From the NCBI RefSeq assembly GCF_947623445.1, contig NC_135243.1, positions 16,556,501-16,620,500 on the forward strand: a stretch of DNA of 64,000 bases, in the 5' to 3' direction. This document shows, piece by piece, positions 36,801 through 47,900 of this stretch (the first letter of the stretch is position 1; each line of letters opens with the position of its first letter). The notes beneath the pieces were generated by a model, which saw nothing but the letters and a program-made list of their open reading frames with translations, was not told the DNA's origin and searched no databases. Both the position numbers and the translations under genes were made by a program. Source of the DNA: Clavelina lepadiformis. Lineage: Eukaryota; Chordata; Ascidiacea; Aplousobranchia; Clavelinidae.

Positions 36801-39022
36801 TACAAGAACAATGGCGCTGGACCAAGGGGATGTGGATGTGCGAACCAAGCCTTGCTTCTCCATTTCCGTGAGGATTTCTTCTACCTTTCGCTTGTCTCGA
36901 GGGGGTATTCGGCGATGCGGTTGTCTCACAGGGGCGCTAGTCCCAATATCGACATGGTGTTCTATCAAGTCGGTTTTGCCTAGATCGAATTGACTGGTCG
37001 AAAAACACTTCCAATGCTTCGATAATAAATTGAGTACTTCGCGACGTTCACTCTTAGACAGCTTCGTCCCTAAATCTACGCCTTCTTCGATAGCTTGCAA
37101 GTGATCACGTTGGGGTTTAAAACGATGTTCTTCTACCGACGCTACGGAGCATCTTTGGTCGGAGTTCACAATGCATCGGTTATTATTGCAGTCACACGTG
37201 GAGTTTAATCTCGAAACTAAAGCGCACGTGCCGGGCTGGTAAACATCACCTCCGCCGAATACAGAGACTGGATGTAGGGTGGCGACCCTGGTTCCGTTGA
37301 CTAATCTGACTTCGTCATCACTGAAATTAGCCAATCGAATGGGGACCTTTCCGTTATGAACTTGCGTGAGGTAGTTACCCGCTAGTACCCCATATTTATC
37401 ATTCAATCGGAGATTACCTTCAACTAGTGCCGGAAACTCAACGTCGGGCATCTTAAGCATCGGATCCATACAAAATATGCCAAAAGTACACACCTCAGTG
37501 GAAGCGGGGACGATCAGGTCTTCGACGATATAAACCTCGTTTCGCTGTAAGGTCACTTTTCCATCGAGCAGGGGTGTCGACGACGATCCGGCTTCTAGAA
37601 TTTTGTCTTCGTAGCAGATCCGGCATTGGTGATGCTGGACGAAATCTAACCCAATGATGAAATCTTCCGTGAGTTGATTAACTACGTAGATTTCGCACTC
37701 TGTGATCAAACCGGCCACTTGCACTGATAATGTGACAAGGCCTAACACCTGTAGGGCCGTCCCGCTAGCCGTTGTTAACTGTGTATCTAACGTGGGGCCT
37801 AGTGTAGTACTCGGATTTTCTGACGAAACTTTATCGAACAAAGTTTTAGACATGAGTGATACGCTGGCTCCCGTGTCTACCAGAGCACAAATGGGCATAG
37901 AACACGACATCATATTAACATACTTGTATAACCTTTTCCGGTATTGTTGTTGAGCGGGTGTTGCGGTGGCTGGAGCAGGCGGACGGGATCGATTCCAACT
38001 TAACTTTGATCTGTTTACATCAAATGCGTTAGTCCGAGGGTTGTGATTCGTAGCTAGGCTTTGACGGTTTAGGCGATCTCGCCTAGATGAATCATATTTA
38101 GACGGATTTGCATTTGAGCGTGGGTTGTTTCGGACCCCACGTGTTTTATCGGAAGGGGACTTACGGTTTCGGTATCGTTGATTTCTTCCTTCAGACGGAC
38201 CCGGTGCGCGTGGTTTCCAATGGAGGCGATCCACGTCTCGTTGTAAAGTGTTCATTTGCATTTTCACTGAAGACACAGTTTCGTCAATACTGGAAATCCG
38301 GCCTTGAATATTGTCATTAAACAATTTTATCTCGCCACTTATCTTAGCAAGTTCATTCTTCATCAAAACAGTGGCTTCGTCCTGGCGGCTTTCGTCTCCA
38401 TATGAAAGTCGAGCGACAGTGAACACGTCTGAACACGGAGTCTTTTCCGAGACGTCCAGGGCAATGGCTCGGGCGCTGGTAATGAAGAAGTCCCTGCCGA
38501 TCTCTAGGTCTGTGACTAAGGTTTCCGATATTTTGCGGTTTCTCAAACCCCGGATCAATGCCAAGTAGAGTACCTCATTTTTTACAGGTGCTTGATCTGC
38601 ACTGGCATATGCCATGTCACCCTGTTTCCGCAAAGCGTAGACGAATGATCGTGTAGATTCGTCCGGTTCTTGTACCCTATCCAAAAGGCTGTTTTTTAAT
38701 CTGCTGATTTCCGCCTTTGATCGTCCTGCTTCTGAAGCCCTTTCCACCAACTCGTCGAACTCTAAGTCGTAGACGGAGGCATCTTTCCCTTGAATTTCCC
38801 AGACAAAGTCCTTATCGAAACTTTCAATGAGGAGGTGTTTCTTAAAATCTTGATTTGCCCTAACGCTGGCGCAGTAGGAGTTAAAAACTTTGAGAAAGTC
38901 TTGAAAGTCTTCATTGGACTTATATCTCAGTGGAGGCAACGTCACATTAAAAGCCATACTGGTAAACAATACCTTGATACCTTTTTTTTTTTTGACTGCG
39001 GGATCCTGGCGCACTCGCCAAT

Positions 39023-39440
39023 TGTAACCAAACTTTTTCTTAACCAGGAACTGCCCGCTCCACAGCTAGTCAAATAGCTAGGTTTGCTTTAACATCTTTT
39101 AATGGCATTTTACTTAATAAAAACGATCATCTCTCACTCAAACCGAAACGTAACTGCCCACAACCGTCGCCCAGCCGCGCACAGTACTACACCAAACAAA
39201 TTCCACGCGATGAAGGAATCAACGTGGAACGTAAAACACGATACTAATTTAGCCTTTGGGGTAACTACGTGAGACGTCACAAGAGATTTGATAAAAACAG
39301 GTGTACAAGAACAAGTAAAAGAACATAAACAAATAAAATACGGCAGACCGTGAACATGCATAAAAACAACACAATGCAAAGAAAAGACGGTATATAATGT
39401 GGTGTCTACAAAACAGGTGCATAAAAATAATCCCGTGACA
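39023..39440 (-). repeat. 5' LTR of the Gypsy element
   Basis: 418 bp, partner of 33455-33874. It is followed on the minus strand by the primer-binding zone. The outer flank on each side of the element is the same 16-mer, CATTTACAGTTTTATC (33439-33454 and 39441-39456). Confidence 0.93.
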
Positions 39441-39464
39441 CATTTACAGTTTTATCTACAAGTA

Positions 39465-40402
39465 CAGTGGGACCTCGTTAATCCGTACCCCGATGAACCG
39501 GAATCCCCGCTATCCGACACAAAACTGCCGGGAACGGATTTCTTCCTATGCATTTTACCCCTTTAATCCGGAAACCCCGCTGTCCGACTCCGACACAAAA
39601 GTTTTGGAACAAATGTGCTAAATCAATAGCAATAAAATCCGATAAACCGGATTATTATTAACAGTTAAGCGAAAATGATTCACGATTGTCCTAATACAGT
39701 ATGTTAGTTTGTTGACGAAACAATAGCCGATTATTATCTACGCATAATTGCGTTGCGTTGCATAATGACGTTGTAGCAGCGGTGACGGTCCTATTCGTTG
39801 TGGCAAGCCACTTTGTCAGTTACAGCTGAGTAAGCCGCACAGATTTTTAGTCATACTATGAAATACTGTACAGTATTTTAGAAACGAAAAAATAATTTGT
39901 TCATCAACACTAACAAACAACGCTTCCGCGGTCGCAAAAAAATACGTACATTACGTAGGTTGAGTGCGGCAATCTATTGAAGACATACTGCTGCGACTCA
40001 ATCGTGCTATCAGCTTTTGATATCGCATTGCGCAAAAATTGGAAACAGGCCTAAGAAAGTTCTAGACTGCTGGTCTCACCGGAATGCTTCACCATGCAAG
40101 AGCGGTTTTCAAATCGATTTGCGGCCGCAAGATCGTCACTTCTGGCTTAGAGCATTCGTGTTTAATACGGTGGTTCTGGGGTTCGACACTGGGTCGGATC
40201 ATACAAAAAATATAATTTTATTTTAGTTGCTGTCCAGCCTGAAACTCGGTACTTAGAATTGGAGTAAGGTGCATACTGCGTTTTGAACACGGTGCTGCAT
40301 CTGCAAGATTGATTGATTTTTTACTTTCCAATAATCCGGATACCCCGCTAAACCGACATTTTTTGACGAAACGAAGTGGTCCGGATTAACGAGGTCTCAC
40401 TG
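39465..40402. mobile_element. Pogo/Tigger-like non-autonomous transposon, 938 bp
   Basis: Terminal inverted repeats: CAGTGGGACCTCGTTAATCC at the left and GGATTAACGAGGTCTCACTG at the right, flanked by TA (39463-39464, 40403-40404). CAGT-type ends with the ACCTCGTTAATCCG motif and a TA target fit the pogo/Tigger branch of Tc1-mariner. There is no transposase frame inside. It starts only 8 bp from the right flank repeat of the Gypsy element. Confidence 0.88.
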
Positions 40403-41772
40403 TATTACCTTTCTTGTGTGGTGTTTGTTCCTAAATTTAAAGGTTTTGTATGTCTGGAACCATCGCAATAAAGGTTATAATCAGAATATTAACAAATTTG
40501 TGAAATTTATGTACTGGGAGAGAATACTTGTAAAAACTAAACCAGAATACAATAAAAAATTCGTAGCTATTTTTCAAAATATATTGATTCTTGTCAAGCA
40601 CGTTTTGACCTAAAATCTTTATTTCAAGAATCTTTTTCGAATGTATGTCATAAAATACTTCCATTCTAATATTGTACGTTATGGTATTGTTCTGCAAATT
40701 CTACTAAGATTTAATGTTCTTATTTAAATCGACCAGTCTTTCACGATGACCATAGAATTTCACGCCTGTTAACTGCTACATGTTTCTGCGTCTTCCGACA
40801 ACAAATATATAATTAGCTTATTCACTTAAAGTTGCTTAGAGGCATGATCAATTTCAAAAAATCGTGATAGGTTATTCTGCAATCCTACAGCTATTGCCAA
40901 AAACACGCTATTGTTAATTGCATCTAACTTTGCAGCAATTTTTTTTTTACAATTTAAGAGCAGACACCAGCAGTAAAAGTCAGTTGAAAGTGGAAAGTTG
41001 AAAATTCTTCAATCATACAGGTAACTACAAAGCTAAAGCATAAAGCTTATATTAAACTTAATTTATTGACGACAAAAAACGGCATATAACAACATTCTCG
41101 GTCGGGCACCATGCAAATCCAGGCTAAACTTCTCACCATTGTGTATTTTTACGAATTTTTCTACAGGGATTTAAACAGTGCTGGCTTTCATGACTAGGGG
41201 AGGGCAGGTGCAAAATGAGGTGCTCTTAAACGTGTTCAACAAACATGATACATTGCCTCAACGTGAAATGCTAAAATCGTCTAAAACGTACAACACATTT
41301 TACAATAAAAACAATAAAAGACGTTGACAATAAAATGACCTTTATATTGAAGTACCTTTAACGTAACCATGTAAATGTGATAAGTGTACATGGTTTAGTG
41401 CAAACTTTAGTTACAAAAGAAAAAGTTGTTTTACGAGATTGCTTTTTGAATTTATTGCAGACTAAACTTTAAAGTTCATTGCAAACAATGGCTTCGTGTC
41501 ACAATGCAGCGGAGCATCAAAGTAAACCATCGTATTAAAGTAAGTATCAAAAATTGTGAAGTATAAGGAGTTTTTTATACATAGCAAAAACATAGCAACT
41601 TAAATTAAATAAATTCTCACAAAAAGATGTCATAACTTTAAAAATAAAACAATACGATGCATCTGTATCTCCAGGTACGAGATGTTTAAAGAAAGTAATT
41701 TCTATAAGTTTAACAAAAAAATGTTTATTTCATTGTTAAGCCAAACCACCATCTTTTATTTATTTTGGCCAG

Positions 41773-42015
41773 TATAAATTCATTGTAGAATATGAGGGCC
41801 AAGAGAAAACCTTCCACTACTGCGCAGAATCAGGGCACTTGGTAAAAGATTGCCCCTACAGAAGCCGAAAACAGGAAGTGGTTAACGAATCGTGGGACAA
41901 GATTTCTGGAAATAGACGTAGTACAGCCCGAGTAACTTTCCGGAAATTAAATAGGGACGAAGAGCCAGAACTATACCTTCTAAGGAATTTTTTCAGGTCT
42001 GCCGAACTTGACTGA
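41773..42015 (+). other. Zinc-knuckle (CCHC-like) open fragment, copy B
   Basis: About 80 open codons: YKFIVEYEGQEK, then HYCAESGHLVKDC, then a basic tail (RSRKQEVV, RRSTARVTFRK). Partner of 22390-22595. The layout resembles ORF1/Gag-like zinc-knuckle proteins, so I regard it as an old element fragment carried in the duplicated segment. It is short and has no other domain beside it. Confidence 0.45.
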
Positions 42016-44599
42016 TGCAAGAAGCACAAATCGCCATTCAACACACAAGAATAGAAATCGTTTGGGCTATAAACAATCAAACATAATATTGCTTGTGGTC
42101 AGGTGATTCAGCGCACCGTTCAGCCTGTAGACAAATGAAGCTAATGAAAAATCAATATAAAAATAAACAAGCAAAGAATTGTAAAACTGAAGTTAATTTG
42201 CTAAATATCATATTATTGTTCAAGGTCTGGAGCATAGGAATTAATGAGCATAGGAACAATTTTTACCGACTAAATCGTGGAGAGCGTCACACAAAGTGTC
42301 TAAATGAGCTTTTGCTTCTGAGCGTTTATGCGCCACGGAATTTCTTTGTTCAGCAAATTTGTGAAATTTTCGATTTTGCGCCCTACAACTCAAAAACAAG
42401 AAGTTGACAAACCGACAGAATATAGTACCCGGATCTATAGTTATCTAACCAGCAACATACAACTGTTTGCAAATAAGTGCAAAATCCAACGTTTTGTCCC
42501 AAGGAATATATGTGATGCAATCGTTACTGACTACTGACTAGGAAAAGTGCATGCTTCTTTTGCGTAATTGAGTCGAACAAGCCTGTCACATGTTTGAAGT
42601 CTTGGTGCCATCAAAATGCTGTCGTTGGCTTGTACAAGTACCCAATCAATGTTTACCTTTTTGACTGACATGCTTGTTTTATGATTAACCAACTTTACAA
42701 AGTGAGCCGAGTGAAACGCAAAACAAGTTGAGCAGCAATAATAAAATTTCAAACATTTTTAACCTCACGCTATAGATGGCTTTTGCACCCGTTACTACAC
42801 ATTTTACTTTGCTCCGGTTTCATAGCAGTGTGCAAAACATCTGATTTATTTCTTTTACTTTTCATGTTTTGCTCAGTCAGAGAATAAAACTTGAAACGAG
42901 TTGAGGGCAAACAAAAAACTGTTCTGTTTGCTTTATTGGGAGTGGTGAATGTAATTTGTTATAACCTATAATGCGAAGCTTCCAGGGATAATTGATTGTG
43001 ATTAAGCCGAGAGCTAACTGTAGCAGGAAAGTTTTGCATATAGATGGTCCGAGGCTATGCTATAAAAGAAATATTTAGACAGTATATTAATTTGTACCAT
43101 ACAAGATTTGTCTCTTGGTTAATGAAGAGGGCCTCAAAACTTGACACTGGAAATTAAATTTTGTGATATTGTAAAAATGCACGAAGGAAACAAGCAATTG
43201 AGTTGGAAAAACTTGCAAAGAAACAGCGTTTTACAAGTTTGGTTGGTTACGAAATTCTTGGTTGGTTACGAAATTCTGTTATCGTCTTCTATGAACACGT
43301 TTACACCAAATTTGAAATCAAAACTCTCTTATTGAACGCAAGTAAGTTTGTTAATCGAATATAGAAGAAAATGAGCCTTAATTTTTGACGAAGCACGAAA
43401 TAAAAACGTCTTAAAGAAATATGCATTAAACTCGAGTTAATAGCATGGACTTTTTGGAAAAATATTTCCTTGTCCTGTTGACACTATAAATGTGAACATG
43501 TCTATACAATGAGCCCATATAATAAAAGAAAAATAAGATTATTGGTAGAAATATTGAACGCAAGACAAATAAATCGCATCAATGTTTATTATATAACTTA
43601 ATCGTGGCTAAACAATGTCATAAACCCTCTTCCATGCAACTGCGTATCAAATCGTGACAATACCACAAACAAGTGCAGTTTGCAAAATTGCTTCCTGTTA
43701 AAAGAAACTGAAATTGTAAAAGCAATACACACGAAAATGATCTAATATCGGATGCTAGCAAGATTTTCATCGGAATAATTAATTTGACTTTCTGAATACG
43801 TTCACAAAAGCACATTTTACCTGACGTTTAAATATCTTTACAAAATCAATGATGCGTCATAAATGACAAGTAGGCTAAATTGGCTAGTAAATAGTCCATC
43901 GATGAACAATGCAAACATTACTGTGTAAACCTAGTAAATCTGTAGGCTAATTCAGTAAACTGGTTGGTATTGTTAAGTTTTGAAAAATAGAGCTGAAATT
44001 GGAATTTTAAGGAGGAAAGTAACTTGTTTGTGTACGATAAATCTGTCAATAATATAGCCTATCTTGTTTGATGTAGACGTGTGGTTGTGCTAAAAGATTT
44101 ACACAAATCAAAAGTTGAAAAATTGTAACTGATAATCGTTTTCTTTGTTCCTGATTCTACTAACAAATCAGCCTTTGTTTCCCATTGCCATTGACATACC
44201 GTACACTATGAATAAATGCTTATAACGATGCAGATTTTGCAAAACATTTTTCTGCTCAAACGGAGAAACATGCAATAGCCTATACTATAGACAACGTTGG
44301 CTATTTACGATTACGATGACAACCCGAGCACAAACTGTAACGTTGGCCAAGTTGTTATGTGTTCACACCATGTTAATCACATGACGTAAGCGTTTTATAA
44401 CAAAAGCAAAAATATAAAAATATCATCAACGACATAAGTTTTAATTGGTCTAAATAATTCCATCCAAAAGCCTACGTATCTTTGCTATAGTTTAACTAGA
44501 GTCTAGCCCCTGACCTAGAACTATGCTCTAACTATAAGATATTATGTGTATTTGTGTAATTATCGGATGACCTACATCAGAAGTCTTCATTCATGCTTG

Positions 44600-44953
44600 A
44601 TCCAAAGCATCGACGTCATATATAGAGTGCACATTGTGACGTTATAGCTACGAACGTATGACGTAATTATGTACATAATAAGTACAATTAGCGGCAAATT
44701 TGCATTTTTGAGATAATTTGATATAATTGAAAAAATTATAATAATTGCTTAAGAACGGCGAAAATTGATAATGTTAAACACTTGATCTAATTAATAATGT
44801 TTTGTTAGCGGTAACTACTGAAAACGTTTCTTTGTTATAAACTCAACTTAGGAGCAACGGTCAACTCAAGCTTATGGTCAACTTGTTTTGGTTCTTGTCC
44901 CAAACGATAAGGAATTTTGTATTTTTGCAGATTTTTTTAAACTTTGAAGTACA
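44600..44953 (+). promoter_or_regulatory. Putative promoter/5' UTR of SLC30A1-like copy B
   Basis: GACGTCATATATAG is shared with copy A. Directly after it B reads GAGTGCA (44625-44631), the complement of TGCACTC, which fits the metal-response core TGCRCNC bound by MTF-1. Copy A has GAGTGTA there and loses the match. A single 7-mer is weak evidence. Confidence 0.3.
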
Positions 44954-44971
44954 ATGTCCAACTTAAGAAAA

Positions 44972-47900
44972 ATGTGCCACGTAAAACTGTTAGGTGAACG
45001 CACATCACTACTGTGCATGTTAGGAATGACGTCGTCGCTTTTCTTGGCCGAAATCATCGTTGGGTAAGATATTCTTTAAAACAGCGGGGCAAAACTGATA
45101 TCAAATTTTCATATACGTCTTTAGACAAAAATATTGTTTTACTGTAAAGTGTAAATAATTGATTGTACAATAAAAAAGAATAAACAGTAGCCAACGTGAG
45201 ATTTAGGTGTTCAATTCAAATGTAAAACTTGTTTACAGGTATCTGACAAATTCGACGGCTTTAATTGCCGATAGTTTCCACATGCTTTCAGATGTTCTCA
45301 GCTTAATTATCGGATTCCTTGCGGTCGTCTATTCGAAGAAAGATAGCAAGATAAATACGTACGGTTGGGCCCGAGCAGAAGTTGTAGGCGCCCTCTCCAA
45401 TGCTGTTTTTCTCTTGGCTCTATGCTTTAGCATCGTTATGGACGCTATACAGAGGTCCCATTTTGCTTTCTTGACATTTAATTTTACTCACTGTTGTCTG
45501 AAATGTAGTCTACCTTTCACAAAACTCTTGTAAAAAGGGTAAGTTTTTGCCTGTATACTTTTTAAAATATTAAATTTTCCAAGCAATTATCTTCAAACAA
45601 CTTGACAAATTTCAAGAAACTGGCGCTAAGGGTTTGATCTTTAGCGTGCATGGGTCTTGAAATATTAAGTTTGCTATTGCCACGTAATTAAAACAATTAA
45701 CGCGATTAACAACAAGTTAACAAATAAGCGACATTGTGGAACCAGTAATTTGGCCACCACCAAGTTCCGCCTGCAACAAGTGCATTTATTCATGATAAGT
45801 TTAAATCCGCTGAATATGGTTTGCGTGAATCAATGCAAATCAGTATTAACAGATACAATGATTTAATCATTCTTGGTAAAACAACATAAAATCAAGTAAC
45901 AACATTTATCTCTTCAGGTTAGTTGTGATTGAACCGATCGACCAACCACTTCTTGTGATTATAGTGGGTAGCGTTGGCTTGTTGATCAATCTGATTGGTC
46001 TAGTTCTTTTTCATGGTCATTCTCACGGTCACGATCACAGTCATGGTCATGGTCATCAACACAATCATGATCACAGTAAGCGATGCAAAATTAATCTGGC
46101 CAATATTTATCGATTTTTTCGTATTTCCATCAACCTGGTTTCATTCTTAATCGCAGAATCAAACGACAGTGACAACGGAGATGTTGAAAAAGTGAAACAG
46201 CACGGCGGCTCCCAGCTCAACATGAAGGGAGTCTTTCTGCATGTACTTGGCGATGCTCTAGGATCTGTGGTTGTGATCATAAGCGCTCTCATAATTTATT
46301 TTGTGGAGGTATAGTATTACTGACACAACGCGATCTCAAATCAAATGAATTTATTGAAGAATTTCAACATAAATTGATAATTTATCAAACCAAAATTGAA
46401 ATCACGTTTGGTTAAAACTTAAACTATAAGTTATGGAATGCTTTGTTAGCTCTGTTTGTTTTACTATTTAGGAAGACTGGAGGTACTACGCTGATCCGGT
46501 CATGACTTTAGTCATTGCAGGAATTATTATGTATACGACCATTCCATTGCTAAAACAGTCTGCAATGATACTGCTGCAAACTCCACCACCGCATATCAAA
46601 ATGGATGAGCTGATGGTCAAAGTGAAGCAGGTGAGATGAAAATATTTTCATCACTGGTAGTTTAATAAGTACAGTAATACCTCTGTAATGGAAAATGGGT
46701 ATATGGCACCTGAACTTGGGAGGTAGACCCACTTCACTATAATAAGTACTTGTCGAATTGTTTATCCCTTTGCGGTCCACCTACATCCCTGGGATGATAA
46801 ACAAAATTATGTAATGCTGTCCACCTACATCCCTAGGATGACTTTTGTGTACAGCGGTTTTTACGGGTCTACCTACATTCTAAGAATGTTACAACATTTT
46901 TTATCGATTTTGGAACATAGTAGATGGTATTTATTAGGGTTTTCCCCTGACTTATGTTAAGTTGAAGTTAAGTTGGAACTGGAAAACAGTTAGTAAAACT
47001 GGGGTAGGCAAGAGCAATTCTTGCACTCAGCAATAATGAATTTTGCTTGTTATTGTATTTTATTACTACCTTACAGACGAGAGTTGTAGTAAATAGTATT
47101 GGATTGTTTACAGTAAATTGGCTGCTAGAAGGTTTAGTGCTAATGATGTACTTGAAATGCTTGATTCTGAAGATGAAAATCATTCAGACATGGAGGTTGA
47201 TGAAGAGAGTGATTTTTCTGATTCAGATATGGAAATGAGTGATGATGGGAGCTCTGATCCAGATGAGCACTCAGACAGTGATGGATCTACCTCTAATGAT
47301 GTTGTAGACTCTAATGGATGGAGAGTATGGCATGATAATGACAGTGATTTTCCTCATCACCCATTTACAGCTACTGATGTGGGACCAAACTTGGAAAAGA
47401 TCCCAGAAACAGAATTGGAATATTTTCAAAATTTTATGTCGGATGAAATATTTATGGAAATTTTGGTGGCAACAAATGCATATGCAACAATACGACTACA
47501 GCAAAAAAGATTTGTAAAGAATTCTGTATGGTATGGTTGGCAAGATTTAACTTTGCCTGAATTGAAGGCTTATCTCGGAGTTGTACTGAAGATGGCTTTG
47601 GTAGAAAAACCTGAAATAAAGGACTACTTCAGTAGAAAATGGACTGAATATTGCCCATTTTTTCTTGATGTATTTTCTCGTAGGCGTTTTCTGCAAATAC
47701 ATTGGATGCTACATGTAAAGTCACCGGAACCAACCACTGCACCTATAACCCGTGGAAGTGTAATGAAAAATTTAGTTTCTTGCATCCAAAAGAAGTGCCT
47801 TCGGAATTTCACCCCTCGGCAAAACATTGCTGTTGATGAAAGCACAGTTGGATTCAAAGGGCGTATTGCTTTCAAAACTTATAATCCCAAAAAACCTACC

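Larger units (their letters stand above)
33455..39440 (-). mobile_element. Ty3/Gypsy LTR retrotransposon
   Basis: A fossil LTR element of about 5986 bp reading on the minus strand. Parts in order: 5' LTR (39023-39440), primer-binding zone right after it (TGGCGAGTGC...), gag (about 38.1-38.96 kb; Arg-rich end, no clear zinc knuckle), protease (ALVDTGASVSLMS), reverse transcriptase (YLDDVIVYG), RNase H (DTDASDNAIGAVLSQ), integrase with an HHCC domain (CDLCQRNKKP) and DDE core (SDRGGNFES), polypurine tract (GGTCTGGGGGGGA), 3' LTR (33455-33874). The protease-RT-RNase H-integrase order defines Ty3/Gypsy. The coding region is largely kept with about two breaks, so this copy is damaged. The LTR bodies are almost identical, which suggests a recent insertion. 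Confidence 0.95.
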
